Source of the DNA: Treponema sp. | Lineage (GTDB): Bacteria > Spirochaetota > Spirochaetia > Treponematales > Rectinemataceae | Direction of reading: 5' to 3' | Length of the DNA: 5,981 nucleotides | Assembly (NCBI GenBank): GCA_017849315.1 | Contig: JAFIHQ010000082.1 | Span: 1-5,981, forward strand | Part shown: positions 1 through 5,850 of the stretch, piece after piece | Numbering within the stretch: the stretch's first letter is position 1 | Layout: each line of letters opens with the position of its first letter | Translations under genes and position numbers: made by a program | The notes under the pieces: generated by a model | What the model was told of the DNA's origin: nothing | Seen by the model: the letters and a program-made list of their open reading frames with translations, nothing else | Database searches by the model: none

Positions 1-62
1 CGCTTTAGCCTTCCATCGGCCGCTTGATAGAACCGCTATTTCACAGTATCGTTTTTTCTCTT

Positions 63-1541
63 ATGGCAAGGACCTATTTGAGCACAGACGACCCTATCGT
101 TGCGCTCGCCACACCCCCCGGCACGGGCGCTCTCGCTATAATCCGCTGCTCTGGGCGAGATGCGATCGAGCGCTGTGCGAAGTGCTTTTCACGGCCTTCC
201 GCGCTTCGTGCAGCATCCGGTTATCAGATGGTCCACGGGTTTGTCCTCGATCCTGAAACGAAAGACAGAATCGACGAGGTCATGGCGGCGGTCTACAGGG
301 CTCCTCATTCTTTTACAGGGGAAGACTCAGTCGAACTGAGCTGCCATGGCTCACCTGCGATAGCCATGCGCATCGAGGAAGCCCTCCAAAAAGCGGGCTT
401 TGTGCCCGCACTGCGCGGCGAGTTTACGTTCAGGGCGTTCCTGCATGGCAAAGCCGACCTCGTGCAGGCCGAGGCTATAGACGAACTTGTCCGTTCGCCT
501 GCGGATTCCGCCCGCGAAGCCGCCCTTGCGCGGCTTGGCGGTGAGCTTTCCGCACGTTTTGCATCGATCAGAAACGAAATGCTCGATATTCTCGCCGAAT
601 GCGAGGCGATGTTGGACTATCCTGAGGACGAAGGGGTGGAGCAGAGCTCGATCTGGGCTGCGAGGTTAAGAGCTTTGCAGGGCGAACTTGCCACGCTTGC
701 CGATACCTATCGTGCTGGACGCCTGCGCGAAGAGGGTGCCCTCGTCGTGGTTGCGGGTAGGCCCAATGCGGGGAAGTCGAGCCTTTTCAATAGTTTAGTG
801 CGTGAAGAGCGGGCCATTGTGAGTCCGGAACCGGGCACGACACGGGATTGGCTCGAAAGTTGGCTCGAAATTGAGGGCTATGCCGTCAGACTCGTCGATA
901 CGGCAGGCTTGAGGCAAGGCAAGTCCGAGATGGAAGAAGAGGGCGTCAGGCGTGCCCGCGAGCTTGTAGAGCGCGCCGATGTCGTGGTCTACCTTGTTGA
1001 CGGCGTCGAAGGGCTTAACGAAGAAGATGGTATCTTCCTTGCCCATGAGCCAGGGGCAATCAGGGTCTGGAACAAGATCGATAAACCCGATTGCAAGCTT
1101 GTGCCAGAAGCTTGGCTTGGGGTGAGTGCTAAAAAGGCAGTCAATCTCGGCGTTTTGCGGAACGAGATTGTCTCAAGACTCCAGGCGCAATCTGGACTTG
1201 ACCGTGCATACGGCAAGACGAGCAAGGTGCCTCAATCCAAGTTGCCTCGCACGAGGCCTATGGGCACCGAAGCACACGAATCTCAGTTGCTTGGCCCTGG
1301 CACCAGGCATGCGGGCACCGAAGCTGAGGTCCTAATCGCCTCAAAGCGGCAGAAGGACCTTGTGGACGCATGCCTGCGCTCGGTGGCCGAGGCTATTGCA
1401 GGGATCGAGGCCGGCTTCCCGCTCGATGCGATTTCCGTCTCTTTGCATGAGGCCGCGGACGCTTTGGGCCAAATCACCGGAGAAATCGGGGGCGAAGAGG
1501 TCTTTGAGCGCATTTTTGGCAGTTTCTGCCTTGGTAAGTGA
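63..1541 (+). CDS. mnmE: tRNA uridine-5-carboxymethylaminomethyl(34) synthesis GTPase MnmE (TrmE)
   Basis: MnmE is a GTPase that works with MnmG to add the carboxymethylaminomethyl group to C5 of wobble uridine U34 in some tRNAs, using a folate-derived one-carbon unit. Counting from ATG 63 (492 aa): an N-terminal folate-binding domain (TPPGTGALAIIR near residue 17; RGEFTFRAFLHGKADLVQAE near 118-137), a helical domain, and a G domain with G1 GRPNAGKS 232-239, G2 GTTRD 258-262, G3 DTAG 279-282, G4 NKID 337-340 and G5 SAK 355-357. The family-specific C-terminus FCLGK (488-492) carries the catalytic cysteine. A TTG at 24 would add 13 residues that do not fit the family; an in-frame stop at 6-8 bars anything longer. 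ATG 63 gives the usual N-terminus, although no good Shine-Dalgarno is seen. The protein is about 40 residues longer than E. coli MnmE, mostly from an extra segment at about 382-422. mnmG follows 23 bases downstream, so co-transcription is likely. No promoter is visible in the first 62 bases. Confidence 0.97.
   Translation: MARTYLSTDDPIVALATPPGTGALAIIRCSGRDAIERCAKCFSRPSALRAASGYQMVHGFVLDPETKDRIDEVMAAVYRAPHSFTGEDSVELSCHGSPAIAMRIEEALQKAGFVPALRGEFTFRAFLHGKADLVQAEAIDELVRSPADSAREAALARLGGELSARFASIRNEMLDILAECEAMLDYPEDEGVEQSSIWAARLRALQGELATLADTYRAGRLREEGALVVVAGRPNAGKSSLFNSLVREERAIVSPEPGTTRDWLESWLEIEGYAVRLVDTAGLRQGKSEMEEEGVRRARELVERADVVVYLVDGVEGLNEEDGIFLAHEPGAIRVWNKIDKPDCKLVPEAWLGVSAKKAVNLGVLRNEIVSRLQAQSGLDRAYGKTSKVPQSKLPRTRPMGTEAHESQLLGPGTRHAGTEAEVLIASKRQKDLVDACLRSVAEAIAGIEAGFPLDAISVSLHEAADALGQITGEIGGEEVFERIFGSFCLGK
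1226..1324. repeat. Degenerate palindromic repeat pair inside mnmE
   Basis: Two related units lie in the part of mnmE that encodes the extra segment. Unit 1 has a perfect 6-bp hairpin with a 2-base loop, GCCTCG-CA-CGAGGC at 1244-1257, enclosed by outer arms GGTGCC (1226-1231) and GGCACC (1263-1268). Unit 2 has CCTGG-CA-CCAGG at 1296-1307. Both begin with GTTGC (1241, 1286) and end with the identical 12-mer GGGCACCGAAGC (1262-1273, 1313-1324). Within the hairpins one base pair changed on both sides (C-G to G-C), which keeps the pairing. The DNA therefore shows both a direct repeat and conserved inverted symmetry. It could be a small palindromic element that inserted in frame and duplicated, or simply repeat slippage in a loosely constrained linker. 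Confidence 0.7.
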
Positions 1542-1560
1542 TAACGTGGTAAGTGACAAA
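1531..1560 (+). repeat. 15-base tandem duplication at the mnmE/mnmG junction
   Basis: Two adjacent 15-base units (1531-1545 and 1546-1560) match at 12 of 15 positions and share the 9-mer GGTAAGTGA. The first copy contains the mnmE stop codon TGA (1539-1541). The second copy supplies a weak purine-rich stretch upstream of the mnmG ATG at 1565 and an alternative GTG at 1553. This looks like a small local duplication that lengthened the intergenic gap. Confidence 0.6.
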
Positions 1561-1564
1561 AGAT

Positions 1565-3442
1565 ATGAGTGATTTCGATGCGATCGTCATTGGCGGGGGA
1601 CATGCCGGCATAGAGGCTTCTCTCGCACTTGCGCGGCTGGGCGCGCACACGCTGCTTATTACGCAAAACCCGGACACCATAGGCAAAATGTCCTGTAATC
1701 CGGCGATTGGTGGGCTCGCCAAGGGCAATTTGGTGCGGGAAATCGACGCGCTTGGTGGCGAGATGGGCATTCTGGCCGACGCCACCGCCATCCAGGTGCG
1801 AATGTTGAACCAGTCGCGGGGCCCGGCAGTACAGGCGCCGCGCGCTCAATCCGACAAGGCGCTCTACGCGGCACTTGCGCGGAAGACCTTGGAAAATCAG
1901 TCAGGCTTGAGCATTTTCATGGATACGGTCGTCGATTTTCTGACTGATCAATCGGGAAAGCGGATCGAAGGGGTAATAACCGAGCGCGGCAAGCGCATCG
2001 GCGCCAAAACGGTGGTCCTTACGACGGGCACTTTTATGGAGGCCACACTTTTTATAGGCGAGTGGAAGGGCTCCGGCGGCAGGCTCGGCGAACCGGCCGC
2101 AGTCGGGCTCGGAAAGGCCTTGCGCGCCCGCGGTTTTCCCGTGGGGAGGATGAAGACCGGCACGCCAGCTCGAATCAAAGCAAGCAGTATCGATTTTTCG
2201 GTGCTGCAAGCCCAGTATGGCGATCCTGAACCAATTTATTTTTCTTTTCTTGAAAAGAATTACAATCGGCCGTCGTTGCCGTGTCATATTGTTTGGACCA
2301 ACGAGGCGACGCACAGCGCAATCCGCGCCGGGCTGGACCGTTCGCCGCTTTACACGGGGAAGATTGTGGGCAAAGGGCCGCGCTATTGTCCTTCGATAGA
2401 AGACAAGGTGGTGCGTTTCCCCGAGCGAGAACGGCATCAGGTCTTTGTGGAGCCGGAAGGGGAGTACACGGACGAGGTGTACATGAATGGGATGTCGAGT
2501 TCGCTTCCGGAGGATGTGCAGGAGGCGTTTTACCGTACGCTGCCGGGCTTTGAGCACGCTGAGATTGTGCGGCCGGCCTATGCGGTGGAGTACGATTATC
2601 TGGACCCTTCGGGTTTGTATGCGTCGCTTGAGTCCAAGTTGCTCGCGGGGCTCTTTGTGGCGGGCCAGACGAACGGCACTTCTGGTTACGAAGAAGCGGC
2701 CGCGCAGGGGCTCATTGCAGGGATCAACGCCAAGCGCTATCTGGATGGTGCGGCGAGCCTCGTCCTTGCGCGTGATGAGGCATACATTGGCGTACTCATA
2801 GACGATCTCGTGACGCTCGCGCCAAAGGAGCCGTACCGGATGTTCACGAGCAGGGCGGAGCGCCGGCTTGCGCTGCGGCAGGACTCGGCGGATCTGCGCC
2901 TGACGCCGGTGGGGATGGCGGTGGGGCTGGTGGACGAGGCTCGCCGCGCGGCCTTTGAGGCCCGTAAGAGAGGCATTGACGAAATTTCGGATCTGCTTGC
3001 GGCGCGCAGAATTCAGAAAGACGATTGTCTCATTGATGAAGCTTTTGCACAGCATATAGGTGAGCCACTCGAGCTCGCACTTCGCGATCCTCTCATTGGC
3101 GCCCGGTTGGACGAAAAGCGCGACCCACGTGCCTTCCTGAGTGGTCTTCTTTCCGAAGTGACCAATTATCCTGAGTCTTGGGTGACAACCGCCACGCTCG
3201 ATGCCCGTTATGCGGGCTATTTGGAAAAAGAGAACCGCCTTGCCTCTCGCGTCGAGCGGGCGGACCGCCTCAAGATCCCCGCCGACTTCGACTACCGCGC
3301 CATCCCCGGCCTCTCGGCCGAGTCAACAGAGAAACTTGAGGCCGTCCGCCCGCTCACGCTGGGCCAAGCCGAGCGAATTCCCGGCGTTCGTAAATCGGAT
3401 ATTGCGTTATTGTATGTAGTTCTTGCCCGCTCCAAATCCTAA
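1565..3442 (+). CDS. mnmG: tRNA uridine-5-carboxymethylaminomethyl(34) synthesis enzyme MnmG (GidA)
   Basis: MnmG is the FAD- and NADH-dependent partner of MnmE in the cytoplasmic wobble-uridine modification complex. From ATG 1565 the protein has 625 residues, about the length of E. coli MnmG (629). An N-terminal Rossmann FAD motif GGGHAG lies at 10-15. Other family signatures are MSCNPAIGG 42-50 with conserved Cys44, GPAVQAPRAQSDK 86-98, GPRYCPSIEDKVVRF 271-285 with conserved Cys275, GQTNGTSGYEEAAAQG 367-382 and TSRAERRL 428-435. The C-terminal helical domain that contacts MnmE and tRNA ends in a typical IPGL...IPGVRKSDIALL stretch. GTG 1553 is possible but adds four residues; ATG 1565 matches the family N-terminus. 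The ribosome site is weak, so coupling to mnmE translation is plausible. The gene is intact. The rsmG gene that often follows mnmG is absent; instead a convergent gene follows after 75 bases (3443-3517), which hold no clear hairpin-plus-T terminator. Confidence 0.98.
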   Translation: MSDFDAIVIGGGHAGIEASLALARLGAHTLLITQNPDTIGKMSCNPAIGGLAKGNLVREIDALGGEMGILADATAIQVRMLNQSRGPAVQAPRAQSDKALYAALARKTLENQSGLSIFMDTVVDFLTDQSGKRIEGVITERGKRIGAKTVVLTTGTFMEATLFIGEWKGSGGRLGEPAAVGLGKALRARGFPVGRMKTGTPARIKASSIDFSVLQAQYGDPEPIYFSFLEKNYNRPSLPCHIVWTNEATHSAIRAGLDRSPLYTGKIVGKGPRYCPSIEDKVVRFPERERHQVFVEPEGEYTDEVYMNGMSSSLPEDVQEAFYRTLPGFEHAEIVRPAYAVEYDYLDPSGLYASLESKLLAGLFVAGQTNGTSGYEEAAAQGLIAGINAKRYLDGAASLVLARDEAYIGVLIDDLVTLAPKEPYRMFTSRAERRLALRQDSADLRLTPVGMAVGLVDEARRAAFEARKRGIDEISDLLAARRIQKDDCLIDEAFAQHIGEPLELALRDPLIGARLDEKRDPRAFLSGLLSEVTNYPESWVTTATLDARYAGYLEKENRLASRVERADRLKIPADFDYRAIPGLSAESTEKLEAVRPLTLGQAERIPGVRKSDIALLYVVLARSKS

Positions 3443-3517
3443 CTGAGAAAAGGTCGGGCTTCAACTGTGGCTCTCTCACTAAGCAAATGCCGCGCCCAAA
3501 CTCAGCGAAACTAGACT

Positions 3518-4141
3518 CTATCCGTTCGCATCCGCAAATCCGCAGATTGCCGTCAGATCCTGCTTCGCCTTCTCCAGCGCCTCGCCATAACTCTGCTGCA
3601 GTGCTTCAACATTCTTCTTATAGAATTCAACGAACTGTGGATCCGTCATCGGGTCAATTCGCACCTGCCTGCCTGTCTGAAGCGCCAGCTGTCTTTCTTG
3701 TTCTTTGAATCGCGGCGCCCATTGATTCCGAATGGCCTGGTCTACTCGCTTCAGCTCATCCAAGTACTTACTAATAAAGGACGAAATCTGCTGCACAAGC
3801 GCGGTTGCTTTCTTCTCCGAACCGGCTCCTTGCGCAAAACTCGCCACGACACCCAGCCCCTTGCCAATCGTCGTCAGCTTTTCCGCATCAAACGTCGTCG
3901 TGGGCAGTTGCACGAGCCCCATAAATACATCGAAAATCGCCCTTCTAAAGACCTCACGATCTTCGGCTGGCATCGCTTTTATCGCTTTGGCCAGATCTAC
4001 GGATTCGGGATCATCCAAGTACTTGCCTGCGGTTTTTCTGCCGTTTGTTTTTATTTCGTTCAAATGAATCGCCGTTTCATCGGCTTTCAGGTCCTTGGTA
4101 CGTTCAAGCGCTAATTCGAGCGCGCTCTTAATCATTGCCAT
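3518..4141 (-). CDS. Hypothetical soluble helical protein, spirochaete-type family
   Basis: Function unknown. The 207-residue product has no signal peptide and no membrane segment. It is rich in charged and amide residues and looks mostly alpha-helical, with an amphipathic start (MAMIKSALELALERTKDLKA) and a long charged helical stretch from about residue 112 to 153. A second helical stretch runs from about 168 to the end. No catalytic motif is visible. I chose ATG 4141 because the reverse strand has GGGAGGG (4148-4154) six bases before it; ATG 4135 would be too far from that site, and the longer form from 4225 has no support and lies wholly inside the upstream gene. From memory the N-terminus resembles a spirochaete protein family of unknown function (possibly DUF6657, unchecked). 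The start overlaps the end of the upstream phosphatidyltransferase gene by 14 bases, so the two are probably translationally coupled. This suggests, but does not prove, a role linked to that enzyme. Confidence 0.82.
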   Translation of the reverse strand: MAMIKSALELALERTKDLKADETAIHLNEIKTNGRKTAGKYLDDPESVDLAKAIKAMPAEDREVFRRAIFDVFMGLVQLPTTTFDAEKLTTIGKGLGVVASFAQGAGSEKKATALVQQISSFISKYLDELKRVDQAIRNQWAPRFKEQERQLALQTGRQVRIDPMTDPQFVEFYKKNVEALQQSYGEALEKAKQDLTAICGFADANG

Positions 4142-4982
4142 TGATATCCCTCCCAGAAGAATAAATTCCGTCAGCGCTCTGATTCTGCGAACCATTCTCG
4201 CAATTCTCTCTGAGTGCAGCCACAAAACTCAGTACTTTGTCTACGATACTGACAACGACAATCGCACTAACAACGATCTGAAGCACCAAGCTAACAACAT
4301 TCGGTAGGCCGCCAACCATCACGCTGATAAGATCGATTGTATAGAACACCATTATCGATGCGATCGTCACTTTGCCGAGCAAAGTTGTCTTTGGCTCCAC
4401 CTTGTGCTTTACGAGCGTCAGAACCGCCATAAAGATAAACTGAATCGCAAGGCGTGCGAGCACCAGTATAAGTAGCCAAACAGGAATAAGGTTGTAGTAC
4501 TGAAAGACAACCGACAACACGACTAAAAGCAGATAATCACTTGTTGAATCGAGAATTCTTCCAATTCGAGTGATTTCGTTGTTCTTGCGTGAAATATAGC
4601 CATCCAAAAAATCGGTCACAAAAATAAAGACGACAAGCAGCAAGAGCGGTAGTCGGATTCTGTGAGACTTTGCTGCAATGACCAGAAAAAGCAATGTGGG
4701 TAGAGTGCTGAGCCGTACAAGCGTAATCTTATTGGCCTTGTTCACCCTATCCAAATTTTCGCCCGTTGCTTCGCGAACGAAATCTCTTCTGACAAGAAGC
4801 AGAAACAAAATGACTACAGCATGAAAAGCCGTGGTCGTGGCAAGAAATTCGAGGCTAAAGTAGACGTCGAACTTGCCAATTACCGCAAAAAGTCCAAATA
4901 GCAGGCACTGTATAAGAAAATATCCAATACCAGTCTTAAGAATACTTGAGCGGAGACGCCTGTCTCTTTCGATTTGTTCCAT
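4128..4982 (-). CDS. CDP-alcohol phosphatidyltransferase family membrane protein with N-terminal extension
   Basis: This integral membrane enzyme probably transfers a phosphatidyl group from CDP-diacylglycerol, or a phospho-alcohol from a CDP-alcohol, to an acceptor in phospholipid synthesis. The class signature D-x2-D-G-x2-x-R-x8-G-x3-D-x3-D is complete: D124, D127, G128, R132, G141, D145, D149. The residue before the arginine is Ser131, where alanine is usual. A PgsA-like first helix (ANKITLVRLSTLPTLL) starts near 83. Unlike ordinary PgsA (about 180-200 aa), this 284-residue protein has about 80 extra N-terminal residues with two hydrophobic segments (about 19-36 and 47-65). Further hydrophobic segments lie around 91-125, 150-190, 205-222 and 228-254, and the C-terminal tail is hydrophilic. 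The start at 4982 has GGAGA (4994-4998) 11 bases upstream. The gene is divergent from a second enzyme of the family and overlaps the next gene by 14 bases. Its DNA is AT-richer than mnmG. The head group is unknown: glycerol phosphate, an aminoalcohol and inositol are all possible. Confidence 0.88.
   Translation of the reverse strand: MEQIERDRRLRSSILKTGIGYFLIQCLLFGLFAVIGKFDVYFSLEFLATTTAFHAVVILFLLLVRRDFVREATGENLDRVNKANKITLVRLSTLPTLLFLVIAAKSHRIRLPLLLLVVFIFVTDFLDGYISRKNNEITRIGRILDSTSDYLLLVVLSVVFQYYNLIPVWLLILVLARLAIQFIFMAVLTLVKHKVEPKTTLLGKVTIASIMVFYTIDLISVMVGGLPNVVSLVLQIVVSAIVVVSIVDKVLSFVAALRENCENGSQNQSADGIYSSGRDINGND
4148..4154 (-). promoter_or_regulatory. Strong Shine-Dalgarno that fixes the start of the 207-aa protein
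   Basis: On the minus strand GGGAGGG stands six bases before ATG 4141. It lies inside the last codons of the upstream enzyme gene (which ends at 4128), where it helps encode the hydrophilic GRDI-type tail. It is the best ribosome binding site in the window and rules in favour of the 207-residue start. Confidence 0.75.
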
Positions 4983-5059
4983 GCTATAAAACGTCTCCGG
5001 GAAGAGAATTTAACACCTTTCCACCATCGCCTTTGCTCTACGATGTCCAGCTTCTAAAT

Positions 5060-5087
5060 AATATAACCTTGACAGCTGCAATGTCAA
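5060..5087 (-). promoter_or_regulatory. Sigma-70-type promoter for the minus-strand phosphatidyltransferase operon
   Basis: Read on the minus strand, TTGACA (5087-5082) is followed after 16 bases by TATATT (5065-5060). This is a perfect -35 box and a five-of-six -10 box. Transcription would start near 5053, giving an untranslated leader of roughly 70 bases before ATG 4982. The spacer overlaps the promoter of the gene on the other strand. Confidence 0.65.
5069..5087. repeat. 19-base palindrome TTGACA-N7-TGTCAA shared by two divergent promoters
   Basis: The sequence TTGACAGCTGCAATGTCAA has perfect 6-base inverted arms, and each arm is the -35 box of one of two divergent promoters. The symmetry could arise simply from two consensus -35 boxes placed back to back. 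It could also serve as an operator for a dimeric regulator that controls both phospholipid genes together. Confidence 0.6.
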
Positions 5088-5098
5088 ATCTTTATGCT
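5069..5098 (+). promoter_or_regulatory. Sigma-70-type promoter for the PgsA-like gene
   Basis: TTGACA (5069-5074) is followed after 18 bases by TATGCT (5093-5098), which matches the -10 consensus at four of six positions. The predicted start of transcription is about 5105-5106, at or next to the ATG at 5106. The ATG at 5094 falls inside the -10 box and would not be in the mRNA from this promoter. Confidence 0.55.
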
Positions 5099-5105
5099 CG
5101 ACGCT

Positions 5106-5687
5106 ATGAGCAGGGCAGATAAGATAACATTGAGCAGGATCATTCTGGCGCCTTTCTTTTTCCTTATATATGAATATTCTTTATTCCCTCCCACGATTTC
5201 GATCGCTTTTCTTTGGATTCTTTACGCCCTTATGGAACTTAGCGACCTTTTTGATGGTCGCGTTGCCCGTTCTGAAGGCAAGGTAAGCGATTTTGGTAAG
5301 TTGTTCGATCCTTTTGCCGACGTGTTTGCTCGTCTGACATACTTTGTCTGCTTTGCCTTTAGTGGCATCATGCCCCTATGGATCTTTGTGATAATCCTCT
5401 ATAGAGAATTATCAGTGCTTTTTTTGAGGATGCTTTTAGGTTTTCGTGGCATTGCGCTGGGGGCACGGCGTGGTGGCAAACTCAAAGCAGGGCTCTATAT
5501 GGCGTCGGGTCTGCTGTCGCTCGTTATTTTCTCGTTTGAAGGTCTTTCCCTTACGCCGTCTTGGGCTCCAGCGCTTCGTACCATACTTCTCGTGATATAT
5601 GTGGCTGCCGCGGTCCTTTCTGTGGCCTCATTTATAGATTACATTCTTCAGTACCGTAAATTGACTAAGTCCACCAAGAATCCCTGA
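5106..5687 (+). CDS. pgsA: CDP-diacylglycerol-glycerol-3-phosphate 3-phosphatidyltransferase (PgsA-like)
   Basis: This is a probable phosphatidylglycerol-phosphate synthase. It would join CDP-diacylglycerol and glycerol 3-phosphate in the inner membrane, the committed step to phosphatidylglycerol and cardiolipin. The 193-residue length is normal for PgsA. The full CDP-alcohol phosphatidyltransferase signature is present: D47, D50, G51, A54-R55, G64, D68 and D72, with the PgsA-like wording DFGKLFDPFAD. The N-terminus ADKITLSRIILAPFF is the typical PgsA first helix. YREL (99-102) and GGKLKAG (123-129) sit where PgsA has its conserved R-E and GK-x-K-T segments. Hydrophobic segments are spread through the protein. 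ATG 5094 would add four residues but lies in the -10 box; ATG 5106 is preferred. Neither has a Shine-Dalgarno, so a leaderless message is likely. The gene is divergent from the other family member. No hairpin terminator follows, only a T-rich tract. Another head-group specificity is possible but less likely. Confidence 0.88.
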   Translation: MSRADKITLSRIILAPFFFLIYEYSLFPPTISIAFLWILYALMELSDLFDGRVARSEGKVSDFGKLFDPFADVFARLTYFVCFAFSGIMPLWIFVIILYRELSVLFLRMLLGFRGIALGARRGGKLKAGLYMASGLLSLVIFSFEGLSLTPSWAPALRTILLVIYVAAAVLSVASFIDYILQYRKLTKSTKNP

Positions 5688-5697
5688 AGATTTTCTT

Positions 5698-5717
5698 TTT
5701 TCTCTTGTTTTCTCTTG
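5698..5717 (+). repeat. Perfect 10-base tandem repeat TTTTCTCTTG x2
   Basis: Two exact copies of TTTTCTCTTG lie head to tail (5698-5707, 5708-5717) in a pyrimidine-rich tract just after the PgsA-like gene. The second copy ends inside the -35 box TTGACG of the first downstream promoter. The T-rich tract could act as an UP-type element for that promoter or help end transcription from the left. Confidence 0.6.
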
Positions 5718-5744
5718 ACGAGATTCTGCAAAATCTGCTAATGT
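5715..5744 (+). promoter_or_regulatory. Promoter P1 of the downstream (probably rRNA) operon
   Basis: TTGACG (5715-5720), an 18-base spacer, and TAATGT (5739-5744) preceded by TGC, which is an extended -10 arrangement. A T-rich stretch lies immediately upstream. GCTAAT at 5737-5742 with a 16-base spacer is an alternative -10. No coding region follows within the window, which fits a promoter serving something beyond the right edge. Confidence 0.5.
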
Positions 5745-5831
5745 CACGCCCGCACCGTTTAGAGCTTTTTGGGTTCCGATAGTTGCATATGGCAAGTTAT
5801 GGTACAAAACAACATAATTTGCAAAATCTGC
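5727..5831 (+). repeat. 12-base direct repeat TGCAAAATCTGC around the promoters
   Basis: TGCAAAATCTGC occurs exactly at 5727-5738 and again at 5820-5831. The first copy fills the spacer and TGC element of P1; the second lies about 20 bases before the -35 box of P2. The pair may be a regulator site or the trace of a duplicated promoter region, since both places are also next to CTCTTGAC-x-AG. Confidence 0.55.
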
Positions 5832-5850
5832 GAAATTCTGAAAAAGCTCT
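5761..5850. repeat. 10-base inverted repeat AGAGCTTTTT / AAAAAGCTCT
   Basis: AGAGCTTTTT at 5761-5770 is the exact reverse complement of AAAAAGCTCT at 5841-5850, separated by 70 bases. The right arm ends on the first base of the P2 -35 box. In a transcript from P1 the arms could pair. In DNA they could be two half-sites of a looped operator. A chance match cannot be excluded. Confidence 0.45.

Noticed and set aside
1..27. Possible end of an upstream gene, with a stop at 25-27
   Set aside because: Eight codons are too few to tell a gene end from chance.
24..62. TTG at 24 as the mnmE start
   Set aside because: It adds 13 hydrophobic residues outside the family's usual N-terminus and has no ribosome site; ATG 63 aligns well.
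1901..3055. A 384-codon open frame on the minus strand inside mnmG
   Set aside because: It is antisense to an intact, strongly conserved mnmG. The translation is arginine/histidine-rich low-quality protein without motifs, as expected from a GC-rich shadow frame.
3443..3517. A bidirectional terminator between the convergent mnmG and 207-aa genes
   Set aside because: I looked for a hairpin followed by a T tract on either strand and found only 3-4 base stems.
3698..4114. Open frames of 138 and 111 codons on the plus strand
   Set aside because: They lie wholly antisense to the 207-aa gene, which has a strong ribosome site and an operon context. Neither has a start signal or recognisable motif.
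5025..5045. Inverted repeat CATCG-N11-CGATG in the divergent region
   Set aside because: Only 5-base arms with an 11-base loop; too weak to call an operator or RNA structure.
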